A program made the position numbers and the translations under genes. A stretch of 43,681 nucleotides of DNA, from contig CAAGLV010000020.1 in the NCBI GenBank assembly GCA_900770875.1, positions 1 through 43,681 on the forward strand, given 5' to 3'. Source of the stretch: Flavobacteriales bacterium. GTDB lineage: Bacteria; Bacteroidota; Bacteroidia; Flavobacteriales; Weeksellaceae. Positions 15,977 to 24,395 of the stretch are shown piece by piece. How positions within the stretch are numbered: the first letter of the stretch is position 1; every line of letters starts with the position of its first letter. The notes below the pieces were generated by a model. It was not told the DNA's origin. It ran no database searches and saw only the letters and a program-made list of their open reading frames with translations.

Positions 15977-15984
15977 CAAATATA
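15977..15984 (-). promoter_or_regulatory. Predicted -7 element before the DUF6089-uppS-bamA operon
   Basis: The minus strand reads TATATTTG, an exact TAnnTTTG match, in the 108-bp gap after nadK and 42 nt before the ATG at 15934. It suggests that the envelope-biogenesis genes have their own promoter independent of nadK. Confidence 0.5.
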
Positions 15985-16042
15985 ATCAAAAGTCAATTCA
16001 AGATTGCTGATTTATAAAAAAATACTAAGATTTTTTACATCT

Positions 16043-16927
16043 TTAATTTCTTTTATCAGATCCCCACAACATTTTATCTCTCAAAGTTCTAAAATAGCTA
16101 GCGTCGTTAGCTTCTACAATATTGATTTTAAAATCGGCTTTTGATATTTTTAATTCAACATCTGTATTTAATGCTATGTTTCTGTGATCTAAGGATAAAA
16201 AATATTCGTTTGCTCTGCTTCTGATTTTTAATTCGATAACCGAATTTTCTGATACTATTAACGGACGAACATTTAAATTATGCGGAGCTACAGGAGTTAT
16301 TATAAAATTTTGATTGGATGGATGCACAATTGGTCCGCCGCAGCTTAAGTTATATCCTGTAGAACCTGTTGGTGTAGATATGATTAATCCGTCCGACCAA
16401 AATGAGTTTAAAAATTCGCCATTTAAGTAAGCTTCTATTGTAATCATAGATGTTGTTTCGCGTCGTACAACGGTTACTTCGTTAATGGCGTAATTATCCT
16501 CAATTTCGACTCCATCTTTACGTTCTATTTTAATTAAAGAACGTGGAATGATGTTATAATTTCCTTCAAAAAAATTATTAAGCTGTTCTAATAAAACGCT
16601 TTTATTTATTGTGGCTAAAAATCCTAATCGTCCGGTATTTACACCAACAATCGGAATATTTGAGTCTCTTACAATTGTAGTGGTTGATAAAATTGTTCCG
16701 TCGCCTCCAAAAGCAAAAAGAAATTTTACATTTTTATCTAAATCATGATAAGATGTAAAAGTTTCTACTTTTGTTAAATTTACGTCGGTTAAAACCGAAA
16801 TTGTTTTTAAAAATTTTTCTTCAATACAATATTCTATTTGGTGTACTGATAGATAGTTTAAAAATGGCGTGATAATGTCTTCTAAAGAAGTGCTTGTTTT
16901 TTGTCCGAAAAGAGCAACTTTTATCAT
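16043..16927 (-). CDS. nadK: NAD kinase
   Basis: A 294-residue enzyme that phosphorylates NAD to NADP. It shows the invariant GGDGT (74-78), the VGVNTGRLGFLA segment, and the Gly-rich PTGSTGYNLSCGGPIV signature. Length is standard. Its ATG overlaps the stop codon of the upstream CBS-domain gene by one base (TAATG), so translation is coupled. It is followed by a 108-bp gap and a new promoter. Confidence 0.96.
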   Translation of the reverse strand: MIKVALFGQKTSTSLEDIITPFLNYLSVHQIEYCIEEKFLKTISVLTDVNLTKVETFTSYHDLDKNVKFLFAFGGDGTILSTTTIVRDSNIPIVGVNTGRLGFLATINKSVLLEQLNNFFEGNYNIIPRSLIKIERKDGVEIEDNYAINEVTVVRRETTSMITIEAYLNGEFLNSFWSDGLIISTPTGSTGYNLSCGGPIVHPSNQNFIITPVAPHNLNVRPLIVSENSVIELKIRSRANEYFLSLDHRNIALNTDVELKISKADFKINIVEANDASYFRTLRDKMLWGSDKRN

Positions 16928-17586
16928 TATGTGTTCATATATTTTAAAAGTTGAGCATAGCGTGCATGCAGCAACTCTTGTTTTTCATCGTTATAAAATT
17001 TATGGATTACTGTAAATCCATAACGTTCAAAAGTTTCGCCAATTCCTACCAAAGATGGCGCATTAAAGCGAATTAAAACTTCGGATCTATCTTCCGATTG
17101 GTTAATAACAAAAATGCCATAAATTTTACCATTATTCGATTCGATTATGTTTGAAATTGTGCTCATCGACAAATCTTTTGTTGCAATAGAAACTGCCATA
17201 GATACAGCGTGTTCGGCTACAAAAGTGCATTTTGCTAAAGCTTCTGTAATAGATTGCTCGGTTACAACGCCAACATAATTAAACTCTTTTGTTAGTATTG
17301 GCACAACGTTGGTTTGGTTTAAATACATCATTTGGATGGCATCAAAAATGGTTTGCTCTTCTAACAAATAAAAAGGTTCTGCATAATCTTTTAATTCATC
17401 CTCGTTATTAGGCTGATTTAGTAATTCTTCTAAATCCTCTACCGCAATATTACCTATAAATTGTACGCCGTTAAACAATGGTAAATGAGTTAATTTAAAC
17501 GAGCGAGCCATTTTTAAAAGCTTCTCTATGTTAAAATTAACTTTACCAGGTTTAACCTCTTTTGATAGATATAATGTAATATACAT
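16927..17586 (-). CDS. CBS-domain protein (nadK-coupled)
   Basis: A 219-residue soluble protein. Residues about 30-150 look like a pair of CBS motifs (for example YAEPFYLLEEQTIFDAIQMM and TNVVPILTKEFNYVGVVTEQ), and the last third (MSTISNIIESNNGKIYGIFV) has an ACT-like strand-helix pattern. CBS pairs usually bind adenosine nucleotides and act as sensors; the partner is not visible. The gene overlaps nadK by one base, so a link to NAD(P) or nucleotide status is a reasonable inference only. The exact -7 element TAAATTTG ends 5 nt before the ATG. Confidence 0.85.
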   Translation of the reverse strand: MYITLYLSKEVKPGKVNFNIEKLLKMARSFKLTHLPLFNGVQFIGNIAVEDLEELLNQPNNEDELKDYAEPFYLLEEQTIFDAIQMMYLNQTNVVPILTKEFNYVGVVTEQSITEALAKCTFVAEHAVSMAVSIATKDLSMSTISNIIESNNGKIYGIFVINQSEDRSEVLIRFNAPSLVGIGETFERYGFTVIHKFYNDEKQELLHARYAQLLKYMNT

Positions 17587-17591
17587 ATTCG

Positions 17592-17599
17592 CAAATTTA
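17592..17599 (-). promoter_or_regulatory. Predicted -7 element of CBS-nadK, leaderless configuration
   Basis: The minus strand reads TAAATTTG (TAnnTTTG), followed by CGAAT and then the ATG at 17586. With a 5-nt gap the transcript would start at or next to the start codon. Confidence 0.5.
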
Positions 17600-17798
17600 A
17601 ATTAATTCAAGAGAAATCGAAGTATATTAACTTTTCATTTCGAAATTAATCAATAACTCTTAGCATTTTATTAAATTACTGACTTGAAATTGATAAAACA
17701 AATATTATTTTACTATTTATTCTAAAAAAATAAGCTTAAATTTAGATTGTAATTTAAAATCAACCGCAAAGCAATAAAAGCAAATAAAGTATTTTTTG

Positions 17799-17806
17799 TA
17801 GCTTTG
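17799..17806 (+). promoter_or_regulatory. Predicted -7 element of the mevalonate-kinase operon
   Basis: TAGCTTTG, an exact TAnnTTTG match, 27 nt before the ATG at 17834. No good -33 TTG is visible. Confidence 0.5.
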
Positions 17807-17833
17807 CCTTAGCTAATTATCATTTCAAATCTA

Positions 17834-18751
17834 ATGAAAACACCTTTGTTTTACGCTAAAATCTTATTATTTGGTGAATATGGGATCATCGAGAATTCGA
17901 AAGGACTTACAATTCCGTATAATTTTTACCAAGGTGCATTAAAATTTGAGCCTTCTGAGATTTCGGAAGATTCTAATTCGCATTTACGTAAATACGCCAA
18001 ATTTTTAGCCGAAAACTTCAACGATCAATTCGATACCGAAGCTTTTAATAAAGATGTAGCAAACGGAATGTATTTCGATTCAAACATTCCACAAGGTTAT
18101 GGCGTAGGAAGCTCGGGCGCATTAGTTGCTGCGATTTATGATAAATATGCGATTAACAAAATACAGATTCAGACAGATTTAACAAAAGATAAAATTGCCG
18201 AATTAAAGTTGATGTTTGGCAAAATGGAATCGTATTTCCACGGAAAATCGTCGGGAATTGATCCGTTAATTTGTTACATGAATATCCCTTTATTAATAAA
18301 ATCGAAAGATGATATTTCTACCATTGGTTTACCCGAAGCTGCAGAAAATGGTAAAGGTGCTGTATTTTTAATCAATTCGGGCGAGCCAGGAGAAACTGCT
18401 CCGATGGTACAAATCTTCTTCGAGAAAATGAAAAAGGAAGGTTTCCGTAAAACTTTAAAAGAAGAATTTATTAAATACAATAACGCCTGTATCGAATCCT
18501 TTGTTAAAGGCGAATATAACCCTTTATTTAATAACTTACAAAAATTATCTGTTTGGGCTTTTGAACATTTTCGCCCAATGATTCCTCAGAAATTAGTAGA
18601 TGCTTGGAAAACCGGAATTGACACAAATACCTATTATTTAAAACTTTGTGGTTCTGGCGGTGGTGGTTATGTTTTAGGCTTTACACAAGATTACGAAGAA
18701 GCTAAAAGACATTTAAAAGATTTTAATACCGAAGTTATTTATCGTTTTTAA
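17834..18751 (+). CDS. GHMP kinase, probable mevalonate kinase
   Basis: A 305-residue GHMP-family kinase. It has the N-terminal KILLFGEYGIIEN segment (residues 9-21), the ATP-binding motif QGYGVGSSGALVAA (87-100), KSSGIDPLICY holding the likely catalytic Asp, and the C-terminal Gly-rich LCGSGGGGYVLGF. These fit mevalonate kinase, which phosphorylates mevalonate on the way to isopentenyl diphosphate, a pathway common in flavobacteria. A phosphomevalonate or other GHMP kinase role cannot be excluded. It is 18 bp from a UbiA prenyltransferase gene, and both would work in isoprenoid metabolism. Confidence 0.85.
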   Translation: MKTPLFYAKILLFGEYGIIENSKGLTIPYNFYQGALKFEPSEISEDSNSHLRKYAKFLAENFNDQFDTEAFNKDVANGMYFDSNIPQGYGVGSSGALVAAIYDKYAINKIQIQTDLTKDKIAELKLMFGKMESYFHGKSSGIDPLICYMNIPLLIKSKDDISTIGLPEAAENGKGAVFLINSGEPGETAPMVQIFFEKMKKEGFRKTLKEEFIKYNNACIESFVKGEYNPLFNNLQKLSVWAFEHFRPMIPQKLVDAWKTGIDTNTYYLKLCGSGGGGYVLGFTQDYEEAKRHLKDFNTEVIYRF

Positions 18752-18769
18752 TTTGATAAAACCATTTTT

Positions 18770-19690
18770 ATGAATGCACAGAAAATATTAATCAAACTAT
18801 TTGCATTATTTTCTGTCGTACGAGGTTATAATCTAATCATTTTAATGCTTGCCGAATATTTAGCCTCGCTATTTATTTTTGCTCCCGAAGATAATCCACA
18901 AAAAATACTTACAAGCTATAAAATAAATGGCATTATCTTAATCTCTGTATTATGCGTTGCTGCAGGTTATATTATTAATAACTTTTACGATTTAGAGAAA
19001 GATAGCATCAAAAGACCAATGCAAGCTTATCTACAAAAACAAGTTTCGCAAGGTTTTAAACTAACCGTTTATACGATATTAAATGCAAGCGCATTAATTT
19101 TAGCCGCAACCATTTCGTGGCGCGTTTTTGTTTATTTCTTTATCTATCAATTTTTGGTTTGGTTTTACAGCCATAAAATGAATCGATTTGCTTTAATCAA
19201 AAACCTTTACTTAGTTGGCTTACGAATTATGCCATTTTTTGCATTATTAATTTATTTCGAAAATTTTAATTTCAATCTATTTTTGCACGCAAGCTTTTTA
19301 ACCATTTTATTGTTAATAACAGATATTGTAAAAGATTTAGCTTCAAAAAAAGCCGACCTCATCTATAATTACAATTCTATCCCAATAAAATATGGCGATC
19401 ATCTAACCAAAATAATCATCACAAGTTTATTATTAATTAATGCATTTATAGCATTTTATCTACTTAATGATTATCAAATCGGATTAATGAAATATTTTTT
19501 TATTGCCGCAATCATATTATTCATAATCAACGGAATCCTGATTTGGAGAGGGAAAACCGACCAAGATTACAAAATTTTACATTACTTTTTTAAAGGAATG
19601 ATTGTTGCAGGCGTGTTTAGTATCGTATTAATCGAAATAAATCCCTTAACTTTGCAACCTATTGCGCAAAATTTAGGGGCGCATCAATAA
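18770..19690 (+). CDS. UbiA-family prenyltransferase (GGGP-prenyltransferase-like)
   Basis: A 306-residue integral membrane protein with about nine hydrophobic segments. The first Asp-rich motif is N70-x3-D74-x3-D78 (NNFYDLEKD), and the second is DIVKD followed by LASKKADL; these coordinate magnesium and the prenyl diphosphate. Members of this subgroup in flavobacteria are often annotated as geranylgeranylglycerol-phosphate geranylgeranyltransferase, after the archaeal lipid enzyme, but the true acceptor is not established from sequence. It is co-transcribed with the mevalonate kinase (18 bp) and the pseudouridine synthase (8 bp). Confidence 0.85.
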   Translation: MNAQKILIKLFALFSVVRGYNLIILMLAEYLASLFIFAPEDNPQKILTSYKINGIILISVLCVAAGYIINNFYDLEKDSIKRPMQAYLQKQVSQGFKLTVYTILNASALILAATISWRVFVYFFIYQFLVWFYSHKMNRFALIKNLYLVGLRIMPFFALLIYFENFNFNLFLHASFLTILLLITDIVKDLASKKADLIYNYNSIPIKYGDHLTKIIITSLLLINAFIAFYLLNDYQIGLMKYFFIAAIILFIINGILIWRGKTDQDYKILHYFFKGMIVAGVFSIVLIEINPLTLQPIAQNLGAHQ

Positions 19691-19698
19691 ATATAATC

Positions 19699-20742
19699 AT
19701 GAATAACAGACGAAATCAATCCAACAACAGAAATTCCCAAGGCGGGAATAATCGTGGTAAAGGAGGAAGCAACGGTTCTTCTTCATCAAGACCTAACGGA
19801 GGGAAAGGAAAGCCAAGTTTTGGAGCTAAAAAAACTGAAGGAGGAAGACCTAACTTCGGTGGAAATAGCAGAACAGAAGGAGGAAAACCGTCTTTTGGAG
19901 GTAGCAAGCCATCATTTGGTGGTGGAAGCCGATCTACAGAAGGAGGAAAAAGTTTTGGACCTAAAAAAACGTTCAATAAACCAGGGCAAAAACCGTTTGT
20001 AAAAAGGTTAAAAGCAGCTCCGGTTGACGACGGGACTATTCGTTTAAATAAATATGTAGCGAATGCAGGGATTGCATCCAGAAGAGAGGCCGACGAACTG
20101 ATCAAAACTGGAGTCGTTACAGTGAATGGTCAAGTAATCTCAGAAATGGGATATAAGGTTCAACCAGGTGATGAAGTACGTTTCGACGGAAAGAAAATCT
20201 CTTCAGAAAAAAATGTTTACTTCGTTTTAAACAAACCAAAAGGATTTATCTCTACAGCAAAAGACGAAAAAAATCGTCAAACTGTAATGGATTTAATGAG
20301 TACAGCTACAACAGCTCGTATTTTCCCAGTTGGTCGTTTAGACCGTCAAACAACGGGTGTACTTTTATTTACAAACGATGGGTATTTAACTAAAAAATTA
20401 ACTCACCCAAGCCACGACATTAAAAAGATTTACCACGTAACGTTAGATAAAAAATTAACAGCTAACGATATGGCAGAAATTAAAAAAGGAATTCGTTTAA
20501 TTCCTGAAGGAATTGCTGTAGTAGATCAAATCTCGTACATCGAAAATCGCCCTAAAACAGAGGTTGGTTTAGAAATCCACATCGGATGGAACCGCGTTGT
20601 ACGTCGTATCTTCGAAAAATTAGGATATAAAGTTGAAGCTTTAGATCGTGTTTCTTTCGCAGGTTTAACAAAGAAAACTGTAGGTAGAGGAGAATATCGT
20701 CCTTTAACTGAAATGGAAGTTAACTTCTTAAAAATGATGTAA
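19699..20742 (+). CDS. S4-domain pseudouridine synthase (RluB/RsuA-like) with low-complexity N-terminus
   Basis: A 347-residue protein. Residues 1-105 are a low-complexity region rich in Gly, Asn, Ser, Arg and Lys with repeated TEGG(K/R)PxFGG units. Residues about 114-160 are an S4 RNA-binding domain (RLNKYVANAGIASRREADEL). The catalytic domain of the RsuA/RluB/E/F family follows, with VGRLDRQTTGVLLFTNDG and catalytic Asp215. It isomerises a uridine in rRNA, probably in 23S; the exact target is not readable. The tail suggests extra RNA or ribosome contacts. It is the last gene of the kinase-UbiA operon, ended by a hairpin. A long overlapping frame at 19754-20002 is a by-product of the repeats. 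Confidence 0.92.
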   Translation: MNNRRNQSNNRNSQGGNNRGKGGSNGSSSSRPNGGKGKPSFGAKKTEGGRPNFGGNSRTEGGKPSFGGSKPSFGGGSRSTEGGKSFGPKKTFNKPGQKPFVKRLKAAPVDDGTIRLNKYVANAGIASRREADELIKTGVVTVNGQVISEMGYKVQPGDEVRFDGKKISSEKNVYFVLNKPKGFISTAKDEKNRQTVMDLMSTATTARIFPVGRLDRQTTGVLLFTNDGYLTKKLTHPSHDIKKIYHVTLDKKLTANDMAEIKKGIRLIPEGIAVVDQISYIENRPKTEVGLEIHIGWNRVVRRIFEKLGYKVEALDRVSFAGLTKKTVGRGEYRPLTEMEVNFLKMM

Positions 20743-20762
20743 TCAGATTATTGATTCAACAT

Positions 20763-20790
20763 AAAAAAGCCACTCGATTGAGTGGCTTTT
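20763..20790. terminator. Bidirectional intrinsic terminator
   Basis: Inverted repeat AAAAGCCACTC / GAGTGGCTTTT around GATT, with an A-run to the left and a T-run to the right, between the convergent pseudouridine-synthase and S9 peptidase genes. Confidence 0.88.
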
Positions 20791-20800
20791 CTTTTCTATA

Positions 20801-23272
20801 TTATTTCGACTTTTTAGTCTCTTTTTTAGCTTCTTTAGGCGTTTCTTTTCCTTTGTTTTTTACATATTTTTCTAACCATTGGTCTTGCTCCCATAAAAGG
20901 TGTAAAATATTTTCGCGAGCGGCATAACCGTGCGATTCTTTTGGTAATAAAACTAAACGAGTTGTTGCACCTAATCCTTTTAAGGCATTAAAATAACGCT
21001 CGGATTGCATTGGGAAAGTTCCTGTATTATTGTCTGCATCTCCGTGGATTAATAATAAAGGTGTTTTCATTTTTTCGGCATTCATAAACGGCGACATGGT
21101 ATTATATACTTCTGGCGCTTCCCAATAATTACGTTGTTCTGATTGGAATCCGAATGGCGTTAATGTACGATTATAAGCACCCGAACGAGCAATACCAGCT
21201 GCAAATAAATCTGAATGCGATAATAAATTAGCTGTCATAAACGCTCCGTAAGAATGTCCGCCTACCGCAACTCTTTCGCGATCGATATAACCTAAATTAT
21301 CCACTGCATCAATTGCTGCTTTTGCGTTAGCAACTAATTGCGGAATAAATGTATCGTTTGGCTCTTCTTTTCCTTCGCCAATAATAGGGAAGGCAGCATC
21401 ATCTAAAACCGCATATCCTCTTAAAGCCCAATAAATAGGACCTCCGTACGATGGCGAAACAAATTTATTTTCAGATGTTGTTACCTGTCCTGCAGTTGTA
21501 GCATCTTTAAATTCGCGTGGATAAGCCCACATTAACATTGGTAATTTTTCCTTTTTCGATTTATCGTAATTTGGTGGTAAATATAAAGTTCCTGATAATT
21601 CTACTCCATCGGCACGTTTATACGTAATCAATTCTTTCGAAACTTGATTCATTGCCTCGAAAGGATTTTTTGTAAACGTTAATTGCTTCGGTTTATCTCC
21701 TTTCTTTAAAATGTTACGAACGTATAAATTTGGATAAGATGATTTAGATTGAATTTGTTCTAAAATTAAACCTTTCTTCGGATCGATCACACGAACAATC
21801 GATTCTAATTCGTTTGATTTTTTAGCTCGCCAAATACGAGAAGTTTTTTGAGTTTTTACATCAAATTCATCCACAAAAGGTAAAATTCCTTCCGGAGAAG
21901 CTCCTTCGCCAACCAACATTAATTTCCCATTATTAATTGCTAAAACAGAAAAACCATTTGCATTAATTTCTGTTACAAACGATCCTGGATTATTGTAAGC
22001 ATCTTGGCTATTACGGCTAAAAAAACGTTTTGGTTCTTGTTTAGGATTAGATGGATTAAAAATGTAATTACTTTCGTTTCTTGTATTATACCAAGCATCT
22101 CTTACAATTGCAATCTCATCGTTCCCCCAAGTAATTCCTCGGTAACGATCTTTTACTTTTACCAATTCTTGCTTTTCTCCTGTAAATGGAGCAGCTAATT
22201 GATAAACCGCATCGCGATATTCGGCTGGTTTATTTGCATCACCTCCATCTAACGCTTCTACCCAATATAAAGTAGATGGTTTATCGGCACGCCAATAAAT
22301 TCCTCTTTTTCCTTTTATTGTTGATGAAAATCCTTTCGGAACAACTTCTTGTAAATCTTTTTGATCAACTTGTTTTACTAATTTTCCGTTACGATCGAAT
22401 ACATTTTCTACCGAAGGAAAGCTGTTATAAGTAACTAAGTACGAAAATGGTTTTTGTAATTCGCTAACTAAGATATATTCTCCGTTTGGTGAAGCCGAAA
22501 CATCTGTATACATGGCAGCTTCTTTCCATTTTGATTTTGTTCCCGAGTTGACATCAACTTTAACCAATTCGGATAAAGCTAATTGCTCGAAATTAAACTC
22601 ATCGTTTTTATTTTGTAATAAATCTTGGTAAGTACGATTCTGAGCTTCTTTACCATCGGCAACAGAAACTGTTGGCCCTGTTGGTAAAGCTTCTTTAGTA
22701 TCGATTAAGGGTTTACGTGAAGCTGGAATAACATTTACAATTACTTCCGAATCCGAAATCCAATTGTATGGACGTCCTAAATTAGCATTTAACTTATCTT
22801 CGTAAACTTTAGTTGCAGATTGATTTTTTACATCAATAATCCATAACTCAACTCCTTTATCGGTTGTATTGGTAACCGCATATTTTGTTTGTGCTGAATT
22901 CCAAGATGGATTAGAGAATCTTCCAGTAACAGGTAATCCTGCAATTGTTTTTTCTTTAGAAGTTTTTAAATCGTAGTACGTTATCTTTTCTACAAACGTT
23001 TCGCGCGAATTAATATTGGTTACAGGATTAATACGTAAACCTGCTAAACGTAATTCGGTTTCGGCTAATTCGCCTAAAGTTTTGTAACGACTTCTGTATG
23101 ACAAAAATGCATTTTCTGCTTTACGATCTGTTGTAACAGATGGCGGCATTGGAGCATCGGCTAATTGTAAGATTTCTTGAGGCGGAACCTGAAATGTAAT
23201 GTTTTCTTGCGCTTTTAACGATGGACCAAAAGTCATCGCTAAAAATAATAGTGAATAAAATACCTTCTTCAT
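20801..23272 (-). CDS. S9-family peptidase, glutamyl-endopeptidase-like (S9D)
   Basis: An 823-residue secreted prolyl-oligopeptidase-fold protein. The signal peptide (1-21) ends SLKAQ. Residues to about 560 form the beta-propeller, and the C-terminal alpha/beta-hydrolase has the nucleophile elbow GGHSYGAF (Ser about 674), the Asp region LLLIHGDADNNTG, and the His in ESHGYAARE. The sequence around the triad resembles the S9D glutamyl endopeptidase group of plants and Bacteroidetes rather than DPP-IV. The last 20 residues are Lys/Glu-rich. It probably degrades peptides in the periplasm. It has its own terminator; a weak -7-like TATCTTTA lies 19 nt upstream. Confidence 0.92.
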   Translation of the reverse strand: MKKVFYSLLFLAMTFGPSLKAQENITFQVPPQEILQLADAPMPPSVTTDRKAENAFLSYRSRYKTLGELAETELRLAGLRINPVTNINSRETFVEKITYYDLKTSKEKTIAGLPVTGRFSNPSWNSAQTKYAVTNTTDKGVELWIIDVKNQSATKVYEDKLNANLGRPYNWISDSEVIVNVIPASRKPLIDTKEALPTGPTVSVADGKEAQNRTYQDLLQNKNDEFNFEQLALSELVKVDVNSGTKSKWKEAAMYTDVSASPNGEYILVSELQKPFSYLVTYNSFPSVENVFDRNGKLVKQVDQKDLQEVVPKGFSSTIKGKRGIYWRADKPSTLYWVEALDGGDANKPAEYRDAVYQLAAPFTGEKQELVKVKDRYRGITWGNDEIAIVRDAWYNTRNESNYIFNPSNPKQEPKRFFSRNSQDAYNNPGSFVTEINANGFSVLAINNGKLMLVGEGASPEGILPFVDEFDVKTQKTSRIWRAKKSNELESIVRVIDPKKGLILEQIQSKSSYPNLYVRNILKKGDKPKQLTFTKNPFEAMNQVSKELITYKRADGVELSGTLYLPPNYDKSKKEKLPMLMWAYPREFKDATTAGQVTTSENKFVSPSYGGPIYWALRGYAVLDDAAFPIIGEGKEEPNDTFIPQLVANAKAAIDAVDNLGYIDRERVAVGGHSYGAFMTANLLSHSDLFAAGIARSGAYNRTLTPFGFQSEQRNYWEAPEVYNTMSPFMNAEKMKTPLLLIHGDADNNTGTFPMQSERYFNALKGLGATTRLVLLPKESHGYAARENILHLLWEQDQWLEKYVKNKGKETPKEAKKETKKSK

Positions 23273-23290
23273 GTGTTTCTTTTAACAAAC

Positions 23291-23298
23291 TAAAGATA
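23291..23298 (-). promoter_or_regulatory. Possible -7 element of the S9D peptidase gene
   Basis: The minus strand reads TATCTTTA, one base off TAnnTTTG, with the ATG at 23272 about 19 nt downstream. Weak evidence. Confidence 0.3.
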
Positions 23299-23332
23299 TT
23301 AATTTTATTGCTATTACTCTATATTTCATAAA

Positions 23333-23364
23333 ATAAAAGCGATTTTAATTGAATCGCTTTTATT
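23333..23364. terminator. Intrinsic terminator after rluF
   Basis: Inverted repeat ATAAAAGCGATT / AATCGCTTTTAT with an 8-nt loop, just after the rluF stop. Modest flanking T-run. Confidence 0.7.
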
Positions 23365-23368
23365 TATC

Positions 23369-24292
23369 TTATCTTCTTTTACCAAATTTTCCTCCTTTAG
23401 ACGTTGTTGGTGCTTTACTTTTACCAATACGCGCTTGCGAAGTACTTTTTGGTTTATTTGTTTTCTTCTTCTGAATTGCTTTTCCTTTATCGTCTTTAAA
23501 ATTAGGCGATAAATCTGTTGCTTTTTTAGCAGAAGGTTTTTTAGATTTATTGGCAGGTTTCTTATCGTCTGTCTTTTCAGAATCAGCAGTTAAGCGATGT
23601 AATTCGGCTAATTCTTCTGGTGTTAAATCGCGAAATTGTCCAACCGGAACGTTTAACGTTAAATTCATAATTCGTACACGTTCAAGCTTTTTAACTGTAT
23701 ATCCAAAATATTCGCACATACGACGAATCTGACGATTTAAACCTTGAATTAACGTAATCTTGAAAACATTTGTGCTTACTTTCTCAATTTTACATTTCTT
23801 CGTTACCTGATTTAAAATCGGAACACCTTTCGACATTCTTTCGCAAAATTCATCTGTAATCGGTTTATTTACCGTTACAATATATTCTTTCTCGTGATTA
23901 TTCCCTGCACGAAGAATCTTATTTACAATATCGCCATCGCTTGTTAATAAGATTAATCCTTGCGAATCCTTATCTAAACGACCAATCGGAAAAATACGTT
24001 CGCCGAACGATAAAAAATCGACAATATTATCTGGATCCGAAGAATCGGTTGTACACGTAATACCAACCGGTTTATTCAACATAATATAAGCCGCATGTTC
24101 TTTCTCGCGAGGTTCAATTTCTACACCTTTTACCGTTACCACATCATTTGGCCCAACATGTTGCCCTGTTTTAGCAACTCGACCATTTATTAAAACTAAT
24201 CGATTTTCGATGTATTGATCTGCTTCTCGTCTCGAGCAAAAACCACTATCGCTAATGTATTTATTTAATCGTATGCTATTCTTCTCGTCCAT
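23369..24292 (-). CDS. rluF: RluF-like 23S rRNA pseudouridine synthase
   Basis: A 307-residue S4-domain pseudouridine synthase. The S4 domain is at residues 7-55 (RLNKYISDSGFCSRREADQY); the catalytic segment IGRLDKDSQGLILLTSDGD holds Asp107; and LIQGLNRQIRRMCEYFGYTV is typical of the RluF/RluB branch. From about residue 235 there is a Lys/Ser/Thr-rich tail (ending GGKFGKRR) common in Bacteroidetes members. E. coli RluF modifies U2604 of 23S rRNA; that target is inferred from family only. The ATG at 24292 lies 4 nt after the exact -7 element TATCTTTG, so the mRNA may be leaderless. Confidence 0.88.
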   Translation of the reverse strand: MDEKNSIRLNKYISDSGFCSRREADQYIENRLVLINGRVAKTGQHVGPNDVVTVKGVEIEPREKEHAAYIMLNKPVGITCTTDSSDPDNIVDFLSFGERIFPIGRLDKDSQGLILLTSDGDIVNKILRAGNNHEKEYIVTVNKPITDEFCERMSKGVPILNQVTKKCKIEKVSTNVFKITLIQGLNRQIRRMCEYFGYTVKKLERVRIMNLTLNVPVGQFRDLTPEELAELHRLTADSEKTDDKKPANKSKKPSAKKATDLSPNFKDDKGKAIQKKKTNKPKSTSQARIGKSKAPTTSKGGKFGKRR

Positions 24293-24296
24293 AAGG

Positions 24297-24304
24297 CAAA
24301 GATA
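24297..24304 (-). promoter_or_regulatory. Predicted -7 element of rluF, leaderless configuration
   Basis: The minus strand reads TATCTTTG followed by CCTT and the ATG at 24292: an exact TAnnTTTG with a 4-nt gap, the same spacing as at 3910-3917. Confidence 0.5.
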
Positions 24305-24370
24305 ATTGATTCTGATTATATAATTCGTTTACCTAAAGATTAACAATTATCTTATCCAAAGAATCTTAAG

Positions 24371-24378
24371 TATATTTA
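24371..24378 (+). promoter_or_regulatory. Possible -7 element of the ArsC-like gene
   Basis: TATATTTA, one base off TAnnTTTG, 17 nt before the ATG at 24396. Weak, because such near matches are common in AT-rich DNA. Confidence 0.3.
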
Positions 24379-24395
24379 CAACAAGAAATAATCCG

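Noticed and set aside
19716..20105. Long antisense and +1-frame ORFs over the Gly-rich repeat
   Set aside because: They are by-products of the repetitive GGA-rich coding sequence; the real frame continues into a complete S4 and synthase domain.
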